From positions 1 through 33,559 of the forward strand of contig DSAE01000120.1 of assembly GCA_011372855.1 (NCBI GenBank): DNA of 33,559 bases. The letters are read 5' to 3'. Shown piece after piece: positions 26,408 through 33,559 of the stretch. Each line of letters starts with the position of its first letter. Within the stretch, counting starts at the first letter, position 1. This DNA comes from Desulfobacteraceae bacterium (lineage in GTDB: Bacteria > Desulfobacterota > Desulfobulbia > Desulfobulbales > Desulfobulbaceae). Below the pieces are notes generated by a model. That model worked only from the letters and a program-made list of their open reading frames with translations, did no database searches and was not told the DNA's origin. The translations under genes and the position numbers were made by a program.

Positions 26408-29335
26408 ATGTCCGTTGACGTGCAGCAGCTTCAATCCGATTTCGCGCGGGTCAAAAAAATCCTCGCCTTGTATCCCGGCAGTATCACCCTCCTGCAAACC
26501 CGGGGAGATCCGCCCGAGAGCTATGACATTGAATACAATGTCAAGGGCTACAGGGCAAATCCGGATGGAACCGCTTCTCCCGCGGACAGGCATCTGATCC
26601 GCATATCCCTTCCCTTCGGCTACCCCCATTCTGCCCCGATCGTCAAACCCCTTACCCCGGTTTTTCATCCCGACATGGACCCCGATGCTGTCCGGATAGC
26701 CGACTTCTGGGAAAAACATCAATCCCTGCCCGAACTGATCGTTCATATCGGTCAAATGATCTGCGGGGCCCGGTGCAGCACCCGGGAACCGCTCAACCAG
26801 CGGGCTTTCGACTGGTATGAGGAACACAAGTCACTGCTGCCCTTTGCGGAGCTTGCCCCACGGAAAAATGAAACGGATGACGATGGAGCCTGGCCCGGGG
26901 GAGGCGCAACGGCGAGCGGCGACAACCGCTTCACGGGCATTGATCGCGCCGGGAAACAGACCCCGGGCGACGCGGAGACCGGACCGAAATCCCCTGTAGA
27001 ACTGCCGGGCGACGATTTCCCCTTTGCACTGGAACTGGAAAGCAAGGGCGGGGCCGGGGCCGGGCAGGGACTTGAGGATTGGACCGCTATTCAGGAAAGC
27101 GGGGATTTTCCCTTCGAGGACGAGGGCTCAGGTAATACGGTCCGGACCGGCGCTTTCCCGGAAGAGCCGCCGGCCGAAATGGAGGATATTTTCGACATCG
27201 CCTTTGAGCCTTCCGCTGACGAGGCGGCTCCGCCGGGCTCGGATATGCCTGGCGAAGGCGGCGCAACGGATCTGAACGGGCCTGCCGGTTTCCGGGAAGG
27301 GTCCGGGTCATCCGGCCGCTCCGGGGCCGATGACCGGCTGGAACCGGAAGAGGAAATCATTGCCCTTGACCTCGATAGCGATGAATCGCTGCGGCCTGCC
27401 GGATCAGGGCGGGCCGGCAGACAAAAGAAGGCCGGGACAGAGGACAGACTCGGCCTGGAGGGACTCTCCCTGGAACTGGACGAGGACCCCTCGCGGAGAT
27501 ATGGCGGACCCGCCCGATCGATCGCTCCTCTCATCGAGCAGAAAGAAATTTTTACCGCCAAAAAGGTGCTGGCCGAACTCGAAGAGCCGGAAACGGTCGC
27601 CGATCTGGAAGAATACCGGCAAACCATTGCCGACGCGATCAGCAGGGCCGATGAACTGTATAAAAAGGCCGATCAACATAAACAAAACGGCGAACTGGAA
27701 AAAGCCGGCATCATGCTCGACCTGGTCGCCAATATCGCCATTGACTATCCCGGCCTGGAGTTTGCCCGCAACCGGATCCGGGAATCCCTCATGGCCCTGG
27801 GACAGAAAAAACCGCCCCCGCCTCCCGCGGAGAAAAAAGAACCGGCTGCCGAGGGCAAGGACCGGAAAACCACGGAGGAAACAGCCCCGGTGAGAAAGCC
27901 TCGCCGGCAGACCAGGGTCAAACTGCCGTTGAAACTGATCGCCGCCGTCCTTGTCGCAGCCGTTTGTTTCGTCGGCGGCGCCCTGCTGTTCAAAAACGAT
28001 TCGGAAAACATCCGGCTGGCACAACAGGAATTCGAAAACGGCCGCCGGCTCATCCAGGACAAGGATTTCCAGCCTGCCCGGCAGGCGTTGGACAGTGCCC
28101 GGAGCGCACTGGACAACATTCTCCTTCTGCACCCCTCCGCAAAACACGACCTGCGGACGGAGATCGACACCATCCTCAACTCCCCTGCATACAAGGAGGG
28201 CCTGCGGGGAAGGGTCCTGTACGATGGCCGCTATATCAGTATCGAAACGGCCAGGGCCATTGATCAATTCAAGCTGCTGACCGAAGCCGCGGAAACCTCT
28301 CGGCAGGAGGGACAACTGGACCGGGCGGTCGAATCCTACGAACAAAGCCTTGTCCATCTTGAACCGGCCGGTTTGCAGGAGCGTGAGCAGGAGATCCGGC
28401 AGACCATCACTGCCCTGCGGCTGCAGCAGAGCCTCAACCTGGCCGCTGAAGCGGAAAAAAGCGGGGCATGGGAACAGGCTGCCGCTGCCTACCGGCAAGC
28501 CCTGGAACTCCCCGGCGCCTTCCCCTCACTGGAGAACCGTGAACAGGTCGAGCTGCAACTGGCAACCGTTTCCTTCCGGCGGGAACTGGACGCCGGCAAA
28601 CGCGCTTACAACGCCTCGGATTGGCAGGAATCCATGACCGCCCTGGAACGGGCGCAGCACATTCTCTCCGCCCAGCCGACCATCGCCGAAAGCCGGGAAG
28701 CGGCTGAACTGGCCAAAATGCTGATCAACTCCCGGCTGTTCCACCAGTTGGCGATCGCCAGAACGGCCTTTGAACTGCAGCAATGGGATCGGGCGGTGAC
28801 CGAGTATGCGAAAGCGGTTGCCCTGATTGACGAAAACGCCGCCATGCTGGGAAATGAGGAGGCCGCCGACAGTAAAAGGAAAATAGAACGAACCACCCTG
28901 ATGACCCGCATTGCCGGGGAGCAGCAACGGCTCGACAACACCCTGGAGCTTGGCGACCTGGAGGTGGCAGTGGCGCAATACCGGGTCATTGCCCGTCTCA
29001 TCGAGGAGAGTCCCTTCCGGGATGACGAAATCCTCGGCAAAACCCTTGAACATACCCGCCATCGGACCAACGACCTGGAAAAAGAACTGCTGATCAACCG
29101 GAGGATCGACTGGCTCACGCAGAATGCCGAGCGGATCTTCAGGGAGCATTATCCGTCGGCGAAACTGTCGGAACTGTCGAATCCGAACGTCTCCTTCATC
29201 AGGCGGGAGGGCAACATCATGATCTTTGCCATGAGTTGTACGGAAAGGCGCCAGGGAAGGGTGTTCCGGCTGGAACTCAACTACCGGTACGACCTGGACA
29301 CCGACACCTGGAACATCTACTCGGGAAAATTATGA
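26408..29335 (+). CDS. Membrane protein with N-terminal E2/UBC-like (catalytic Cys absent) domain, acidic low-complexity linker, one TM helix and C-terminal TPR-like region
   Basis: E2-like pattern: YDIEYNVKGY...HLIRISLPFGYPHSAPIVKPLTPVFHPDMDPDAVRIADFWEKHQSLPELIVHIGQMICGARCSTREPLNQRAFDWYEEH. TM LIAAVLVAAVCFVGGALLF preceded by RKPRRQTRVK. Helical repeats such as AAETSRQEGQLDRAVESYEQSLVHLEP and EKSGAWEQAAAAYRQALELPG. Confidence 0.75.
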   Translation: MSVDVQQLQSDFARVKKILALYPGSITLLQTRGDPPESYDIEYNVKGYRANPDGTASPADRHLIRISLPFGYPHSAPIVKPLTPVFHPDMDPDAVRIADFWEKHQSLPELIVHIGQMICGARCSTREPLNQRAFDWYEEHKSLLPFAELAPRKNETDDDGAWPGGGATASGDNRFTGIDRAGKQTPGDAETGPKSPVELPGDDFPFALELESKGGAGAGQGLEDWTAIQESGDFPFEDEGSGNTVRTGAFPEEPPAEMEDIFDIAFEPSADEAAPPGSDMPGEGGATDLNGPAGFREGSGSSGRSGADDRLEPEEEIIALDLDSDESLRPAGSGRAGRQKKAGTEDRLGLEGLSLELDEDPSRRYGGPARSIAPLIEQKEIFTAKKVLAELEEPETVADLEEYRQTIADAISRADELYKKADQHKQNGELEKAGIMLDLVANIAIDYPGLEFARNRIRESLMALGQKKPPPPPAEKKEPAAEGKDRKTTEETAPVRKPRRQTRVKLPLKLIAAVLVAAVCFVGGALLFKNDSENIRLAQQEFENGRRLIQDKDFQPARQALDSARSALDNILLLHPSAKHDLRTEIDTILNSPAYKEGLRGRVLYDGRYISIETARAIDQFKLLTEAAETSRQEGQLDRAVESYEQSLVHLEPAGLQEREQEIRQTITALRLQQSLNLAAEAEKSGAWEQAAAAYRQALELPGAFPSLENREQVELQLATVSFRRELDAGKRAYNASDWQESMTALERAQHILSAQPTIAESREAAELAKMLINSRLFHQLAIARTAFELQQWDRAVTEYAKAVALIDENAAMLGNEEAADSKRKIERTTLMTRIAGEQQRLDNTLELGDLEVAVAQYRVIARLIEESPFRDDEILGKTLEHTRHRTNDLEKELLINRRIDWLTQNAERIFREHYPSAKLSELSNPNVSFIRREGNIMIFAMSCTERRQGRVFRLELNYRYDLDTDTWNIYSGKL

Positions 29336-29574
29336 TGGTGATGATGGTGGTGGTGGTGGTCGTTGCCCGGTTTTCCGCCTGATTTGCGCAGAGCTGCTTC
29401 CAGTGCCGCGTCCGCCTCCCGCAGTGAGGCGTCGGCCTGCTCCAGCAGTTCCGCAATCTCCCCGCGCCCCGCGGCGCGCATCAGTTCCGCCCATTTGGCG
29501 AATTCCCGCCCGTGGTCCCGGTTGTGTTCCAGCCAATGCGGAAGAAGGACCCGCAGCTTATCCACGTCGTTCAT
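29317..29574 (-). CDS. Small helical protein with a C-terminal His9 tract (probable metal, likely Ni, binding)
   Basis: MNDVDKLRVLLPHWLEHNRDHGREFAKWAELMRAAGRGEIAELLEQADASLREADAALEAALRKSGGKPGND-H9-NFPE. Adjacent to a cooT-like gene. Confidence 0.85.
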   Translation of the reverse strand: MNDVDKLRVLLPHWLEHNRDHGREFAKWAELMRAAGRGEIAELLEQADASLREADAALEAALRKSGGKPGNDHHHHHHHHHNFPE

Positions 29575-29597
29575 AACAGCTTCCCTGTTTTTTTGGA

Positions 29598-29795
29598 TCA
29601 GGACCCGTCCCTGGCCAGGATCACCCTGCCGCCGAGAAAATCGATACGGGAAATGACGAAGTGGGGCAGGGTTTTCGGTTCTTCAAAAAAGGCCGACAGG
29701 ACGACTCCCTCCGGCGTAACTGCCAGGCCGGTTACATTCTCCATCACCTTTTCCTGCTTTCCTTTCTCCTCGACAAAAACACTGATCTGACACAT
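29598..29795 (-). CDS. CooT-family nickel-binding protein
   Basis: MCQISVFVEEKGKQEKVMENVTGLAVTPEGVVLSAFFEEPKTLPHFVISRIDFLGGRVILARDGS; conserved Cys2. Confidence 0.88.
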   Translation of the reverse strand: MCQISVFVEEKGKQEKVMENVTGLAVTPEGVVLSAFFEEPKTLPHFVISRIDFLGGRVILARDGS

Positions 29796-29808
29796 GGCCG
29801 TTCCGAAT

Positions 29809-30780
29809 CTAGATTAAAAACCTGAACTCTCCCTTGCCCAGCAGATCGTGCAGATGGAGAATCCCTTCCAGTTTCCCGTCCTTGCCCACCACCGGCAGGA
29901 CAGTGATTTCATGGCGCTGCATGATGCTCAGGGCGTCGGCGGCCAGCAGATCCCCGAGGATGCTCACCGGGTCAGCGGTCATGACCCTGCCCAACTCCAG
30001 ACCCTGAATATCCCTGTTCTGGATGATCATCCGCCGCAGGTCGCCGTCGGTGATGATCCCCCTGAGCATGTGGTCTGCCGCGGCTATGAGAACAGCGCCG
30101 AGACTCTTTGCGTTCAACTCGGCAATCGCCTCGGCGACCGATGCGCTCTCAACAACGACGGGGATCTTGTCCCCGCGCAGCATCACTTCCCGGACCGCGA
30201 CCTTGAGCCGCTCCCCGAGACTGCCGCCGGGATGGTTGCGCCGGAAATCCTCGGCCCTGAACTCCTTCCTTTTCAACAGCGATATCGCCAGGGCGTCGCC
30301 CAGGGCGAGGGTGGCGGTTGTGCTGGAGGTCGGCGCCAATCCGAGGGGGCAGGCCTCCCGGGGAACCCTGACGTTCAGGAACACATCGGCAAACCCGGCG
30401 AGGGTGGAATGGGGATTGCCCGACATGGCGATAATCCGAACCGCCCTGCCGCGCAGGCTGGCCAGCAGGGCATTGAGTTCCGTTGTTTCGCCCGAATAGG
30501 ATATGGCCAGGATAACATCGGAAGAGGAAACCATGCCGAGGTCCCCGTGCATGGCCTCGACAGGATGGAGAAAGAAGGACGGCGTTCCCGTTGAATTCAG
30601 GGTGGCGGATATCTTCTGGCCGATGATGCCCGATTTGCCAATGCCGGTTATGACCAGCCGGCTCGGACAATCCATGATCATGGCGACCGCCTGTTCAAAC
30701 TCCTCGCCCAGGCGCTCCTTGACCGCTTTGAGTCCCTCAATCTCCACGTTGAACACTTCTTTCGCCGATTCTACACTCAT
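29809..30780 (-). CDS. kdsD: Arabinose-5-phosphate isomerase (SIS + 2 CBS), KpsF/GutQ family
   Basis: VITGIGKSGIIGQKISATLNSTGTPSFFLHPVEAMHGDLGMV; NHPGGSLGERL; two CBS domains. Confidence 0.95.
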   Translation of the reverse strand: MSVESAKEVFNVEIEGLKAVKERLGEEFEQAVAMIMDCPSRLVITGIGKSGIIGQKISATLNSTGTPSFFLHPVEAMHGDLGMVSSSDVILAISYSGETTELNALLASLRGRAVRIIAMSGNPHSTLAGFADVFLNVRVPREACPLGLAPTSSTTATLALGDALAISLLKRKEFRAEDFRRNHPGGSLGERLKVAVREVMLRGDKIPVVVESASVAEAIAELNAKSLGAVLIAAADHMLRGIITDGDLRRMIIQNRDIQGLELGRVMTADPVSILGDLLAADALSIMQRHEITVLPVVGKDGKLEGILHLHDLLGKGEFRFLI

Positions 30781-31796
30781 TCCTCCTCCCCGAGGTTGAT
30801 AACAATTCTGCCCATGAGCTTGCCTTGAAGCATCCTGTCAATATAGGCATCAACTTCCTGAAGAGCAACGGTCCGGCACATTTCACCAAGGGCTGGAAGG
30901 CGCCATTCACCGGTCAGGCGTTGCCAGATCGCCTCTCTCCTGGCCAGGGGGCAGCGGGCGGAATCTATGCCCTGCAGCCTGACGCCCCGCAGAATAAAGG
31001 GATAGACATTGAGGGGCAGGCTGCCGGAAGAAGCGTTGCCGCAGCAGGTTACCGTGCCGTCATACCGGGTTGCCTTGATGGCGGTGGCGAGTATGTCACC
31101 CCCCACCGTATCAACGACCCCGGCCCATCTTTCCCTGAGCAGCATGCGGTCCTCGCCGATCACCGCCTGCTCACGGCTGAGAAAAGCCGCCGCTCCGAGT
31201 TTTCTGAGAAAGGGATGGGCCTGGACCTTGCCGGTAACCGCGGTGACGGTGAATCCGCACTGCTTGAGCAGGGCCACCGCAAAGGAGCCGACGCCGCCAG
31301 TGGCCCCCGTTACCAGGACCGGTCCGGCCCCCGGCCCGACGCCCGCTGCCTGCAGGGCGGTCACCGACTGGGCCGCCGTGAAGCCGGCGGTGCCGATCTG
31401 CATGCACTGCTCGGCAGTCAGTCCGGGCGGACGGCGAAGGACCCAGGTCGCCGGCACCCGGATATACTGTCCGAACCCCCCGGGAGTGTTCATCCCCAGA
31501 TCAAAGCCGCTGACAATGACTTCATCCCCGGATTGGAAAGAGTCGGTTGCGCTCCAGACCACGATGCCGGCTGCATCGATTCCCGGGGTATGAGGATATT
31601 TTCTGGTCACGCCCCGATTGCCCGAGGCCGACAGCGCGTCCTTGTAGTTCAGCGAGGAGTAGCGGACCCGAACCAGGACATCGCCGGGAGGCAGTTCGCC
31701 GGTCATTTTCCGCTCAATCTTCCTGGTATAACAGCCCGGTTCGCTCTCGCGGACCACCAGGCTGCGGAAGGAAATCGAATTCCCGGTGTGATCCAT
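30777..31796 (-). CDS. YhdH/YhfP-type (AcuI-like) quinone oxidoreductase / acrylyl-CoA reductase family
   Basis: VRVRYSSLNYKDALSASGNRGVTRKYPHTPGIDAAGIVV, GATGGVGSFAVALLKQCGFTVTAVTGK. Start at MDHTGNS. Confidence 0.9.
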   Translation of the reverse strand: MDHTGNSISFRSLVVRESEPGCYTRKIERKMTGELPPGDVLVRVRYSSLNYKDALSASGNRGVTRKYPHTPGIDAAGIVVWSATDSFQSGDEVIVSGFDLGMNTPGGFGQYIRVPATWVLRRPPGLTAEQCMQIGTAGFTAAQSVTALQAAGVGPGAGPVLVTGATGGVGSFAVALLKQCGFTVTAVTGKVQAHPFLRKLGAAAFLSREQAVIGEDRMLLRERWAGVVDTVGGDILATAIKATRYDGTVTCCGNASSGSLPLNVYPFILRGVRLQGIDSARCPLARREAIWQRLTGEWRLPALGEMCRTVALQEVDAYIDRMLQGKLMGRIVINLGEEE

Positions 31797-31801
31797 ACTA
31801 T

Positions 31802-32557
31802 TCAACCCCGTCCGGCGCGGATAATCAGGTCCCCGGCCAGAACCGCATGTTCTGCACTGTTCTCCATTGTGAGGCGGTAGCACCCGTCGTTCATCAACCC
31901 GGCGCCGTATCCCTGCACCCTCCGTCCCTGGGGATCCAGCCATTCGATATGCCGGCCAAGAAGAATATCACGCCGCCGCCAGGCAGCGAGAACTCCATCA
32001 ACATCTCCTTCGAGACCGGCAGCGGTTTCGATGAGCTGTTCGGCGATGGCGGCCGCCAGGTCGGGGATGTCAATGGGGCGGCGGAGCACATCATACAACG
32101 AGACAAGGTGATTGCGCAACTCCTCCGGGAACGTTTCCGCCGGGGTATTGACATTGACGCCGATGCCTACGACGACAAAGGGAATGACTCCCCTCGCGAC
32201 GGAAAAGGGGGCCGCTTCGGTTAATATGCCGCCGAGTTTTCTTTCGCCCAGATACAGGTCGTTGGGCCATTTGAGGCGTATACCCAGCCCGGTCTGCTCC
32301 TCCAGCGCACCGGAGCACGCGACTCCCGCCGCCAGGGTGACCAGCGGCAGACGTTCTGTGACAAGGGCGGGCCGCAGGATGACCGACATATAGAGCCCGC
32401 CCGGCGGAGAAAAAAATTGCCGGCCGCGTCTGCCGCTGCCGGCTGTCTGCTGGTCGGCCAGAATGACCGCTGAGTCCTTCTCATTCCGGCTGGCCAGCTC
32501 AAGAGCAATTGAGTTGGTTGACCGGACCCGGCCGTAGCGGAAAATTCTGATCGTCAT
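31802..32557 (-). CDS. birA: Biotin-[acetyl-CoA-carboxylase] ligase, no HTH domain
   Basis: VRSTNSIALELA, ADQQTAGSGRRGRQFFSPPGGLYMSVILRP, LKWPNDLYLGERKLGGILTE. Confidence 0.92.
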   Translation of the reverse strand: MTIRIFRYGRVRSTNSIALELASRNEKDSAVILADQQTAGSGRRGRQFFSPPGGLYMSVILRPALVTERLPLVTLAAGVACSGALEEQTGLGIRLKWPNDLYLGERKLGGILTEAAPFSVARGVIPFVVVGIGVNVNTPAETFPEELRNHLVSLYDVLRRPIDIPDLAAAIAEQLIETAAGLEGDVDGVLAAWRRRDILLGRHIEWLDPQGRRVQGYGAGLMNDGCYRLTMENSAEHAVLAGDLIIRAGRG

Positions 32558-32573
32558 CTCCTCGTTGTTGCAA

Positions 32574-32608
32574 CCAAAATAAAAAAGCAGAGGCGTGCGG
32601 CCTCTGCT
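32574..32608 (-). terminator. Intrinsic-terminator-like hairpin immediately upstream of birA
   Basis: Minus-strand GCAGAGGC-CGCAC-GCCTCTGC followed by TTTTTTATTTT. Confidence 0.75.
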
Positions 32609-32658
32609 TATGACTGCCATCCTCAGCTAAAGTATCGCCGGGATCAGGGAAAATGAGT

Positions 32659-32723
32659 CATTTCGAACGGATTCGAGCAATCTCCCTGCACCGTGGACCT
32701 GAGATTTTCCTCCGGTCGAAATG
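32659..32723. repeat. Inverted repeat CATTTCGA ... TCGAAATG in the dsrD-birA intergenic region
   Basis: 8-bp perfect arms at 32659-32666 and 32716-32723, extending with CGG/CCG after one mismatch. Confidence 0.6.
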
Positions 32724-32820
32724 ATTGAAACTCGCCGAATCAATCAAGCCGGAACCCTGACAATGTAGCGGCTGAGATTGAGTAGTAAATCTTATACGAT
32801 ATATGCTTTTTTTTTACAAG

Positions 32821-33063
32821 CTATATGTGTTTCGATCCTTCTTCGTCTTTGGCGCGCCCCTTGGCCGCGTACATCGTTGTCGAGCCGGAGGACCAGAAAG
32901 TCAGTTTGCCCTCCTTCACCATTTCGTTGGCCGCATTCTTGATCGCCCGGGGCGAGGAATCAGGATCACAGGCATAAAAATCTTTGATGTAAAGCTGAGC
33001 TTTCGGTGATTTGAGTGCCTTCTCCAGTATCGCTTCCTTCAATTGTTCCTTACTCAAAGCCAT
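32821..33063 (-). CDS. dsrD: Dissimilatory sulfite reductase-associated protein DsrD
   Basis: MALSKEQLKEAILEKALKSPKAQLYIKDFYACDPDSSPRAIKNAANEMVKEGKLTFWSSGSTTMYAAKGR (winged-helix DsrD). Confidence 0.96.
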   Translation of the reverse strand: MALSKEQLKEAILEKALKSPKAQLYIKDFYACDPDSSPRAIKNAANEMVKEGKLTFWSSGSTTMYAAKGRAKDEEGSKHI

Positions 33064-33098
33064 GTTGTGGCCTCCTTTGATGAGGTGAGTTGAAGCAG

Positions 33099-33132
33099 TA
33101 AAAAAAGCCCGGCGCTCCCTGAGCGCCGGGCT
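33099..33132 (-). terminator. Intrinsic terminator/attenuator between dsrB and dsrD
   Basis: Minus-strand AGCCCGGCGCTC-AGG-GAGCGCCGGGCT followed by TTTTTTTAC. Confidence 0.85.
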
Positions 33133-33145
33133 GTACAACCCACAA

Positions 33146-33559
33146 TTACCCGGTGTACTTGGCCGTAGCGTTGGTAAACTTGAACTGGGTGGTTGTTCTC
33201 CAGGTGTCGTATGCCAGACGGTAGTCGTCGATGGACTTGTCGGTAAACGGGATTTCGCATTTCTCGAAGAATTTTTCCCAGCCGATCCGTTCCGCCCATT
33301 CGCCGACGCGCTCGTACTTCTTGGCGTCCTTGGCGTAGACCTCGACTATCTTCTTCACCGTCGCCACGGTCTCCGGCCAGCGCGGCGGATTGTTCGGCAG
33401 GAAGGGGACCACCAGTTTCGAGAACTTGGGCGCCGAGATGCGGTTGGACACCTTGCCGCCGACCAGGATGGCGATTCCGTCGCCTTCGGGATCGGCCAGG
33501 GGCATGGCCGGACACATCGTGTAGCAGTTGCCGCAGAACATGCAGCGGGCTTTGTTGAC
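33146..33559 (-). CDS. dsrB: Dissimilatory sulfite reductase beta subunit, C-terminal part (5' end off window)
   Basis: VNKARCMFCGNCYTMCPAMPLADPEGDGIAILVGGKVSNRISAPKFSKLVVPFLPNNPPRWPE... Open frame continues to the window edge. Confidence 0.96.
   Translation of the reverse strand, partial: VNKARCMFCGNCYTMCPAMPLADPEGDGIAILVGGKVSNRISAPKFSKLVVPFLPNNPPRWPETVATVKKIVEVYAKDAKKYERVGEWAERIGWEKFFEKCEIPFTDKSIDDYRLAYDTWRTTTQFKFTNATAKYTG

Overview
The window is a dense, GC-rich chromosomal segment. It most likely comes from a sulfate-reducing Desulfobacterota (Desulfobulbaceae-like) bacterium, because the right edge carries the 3' end of dsrB followed by dsrD. Most genes are recognisable housekeeping genes: glgA, aroC, aroK, cbpA/cbpM, rmuC, yjbQ, a ubiD-like gene, a pseudouridine synthase, an IHF/HU gene, rimO, a split F0 ATP synthase operon (atpZ/I/B/E), hemL, trxA/trxB, bamD, a NIL-ferredoxin, larB, a fused secDF, ykgJ-like, HD and HAD genes, kdsD, an acuI/yhdH-type gene and birA. 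The most unusual locus is at 26408-29335. It encodes a single-pass membrane protein with an apparent ubiquitin-conjugating-enzyme (E2/UBC)-like N-terminal domain lacking the catalytic cysteine, then a long acidic low-complexity linker with repeated DFPF motifs, a TM helix and a TPR-like C-terminal half. Its 3' end overlaps a convergent gene for a small protein with a His9 tail that sits next to a cooT-like nickel-binding gene. Other points of interest are: (i) minus-strand terminator-like hairpins that no annotated gene explains, at about 15.4 kb and 10.1 kb, each beside structured RNA-like sequence; (ii) terminator-like hairpins between dsrB and dsrD and directly in front of birA; (iii) a split COG2187/COG0645 kinase pair; (iv) a fused SecDF; (v) an ATP synthase c subunit with an incomplete Na+ site. 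No CRISPR, IS element, rRNA or tRNA was recognised. No database searches or folding programs were run.
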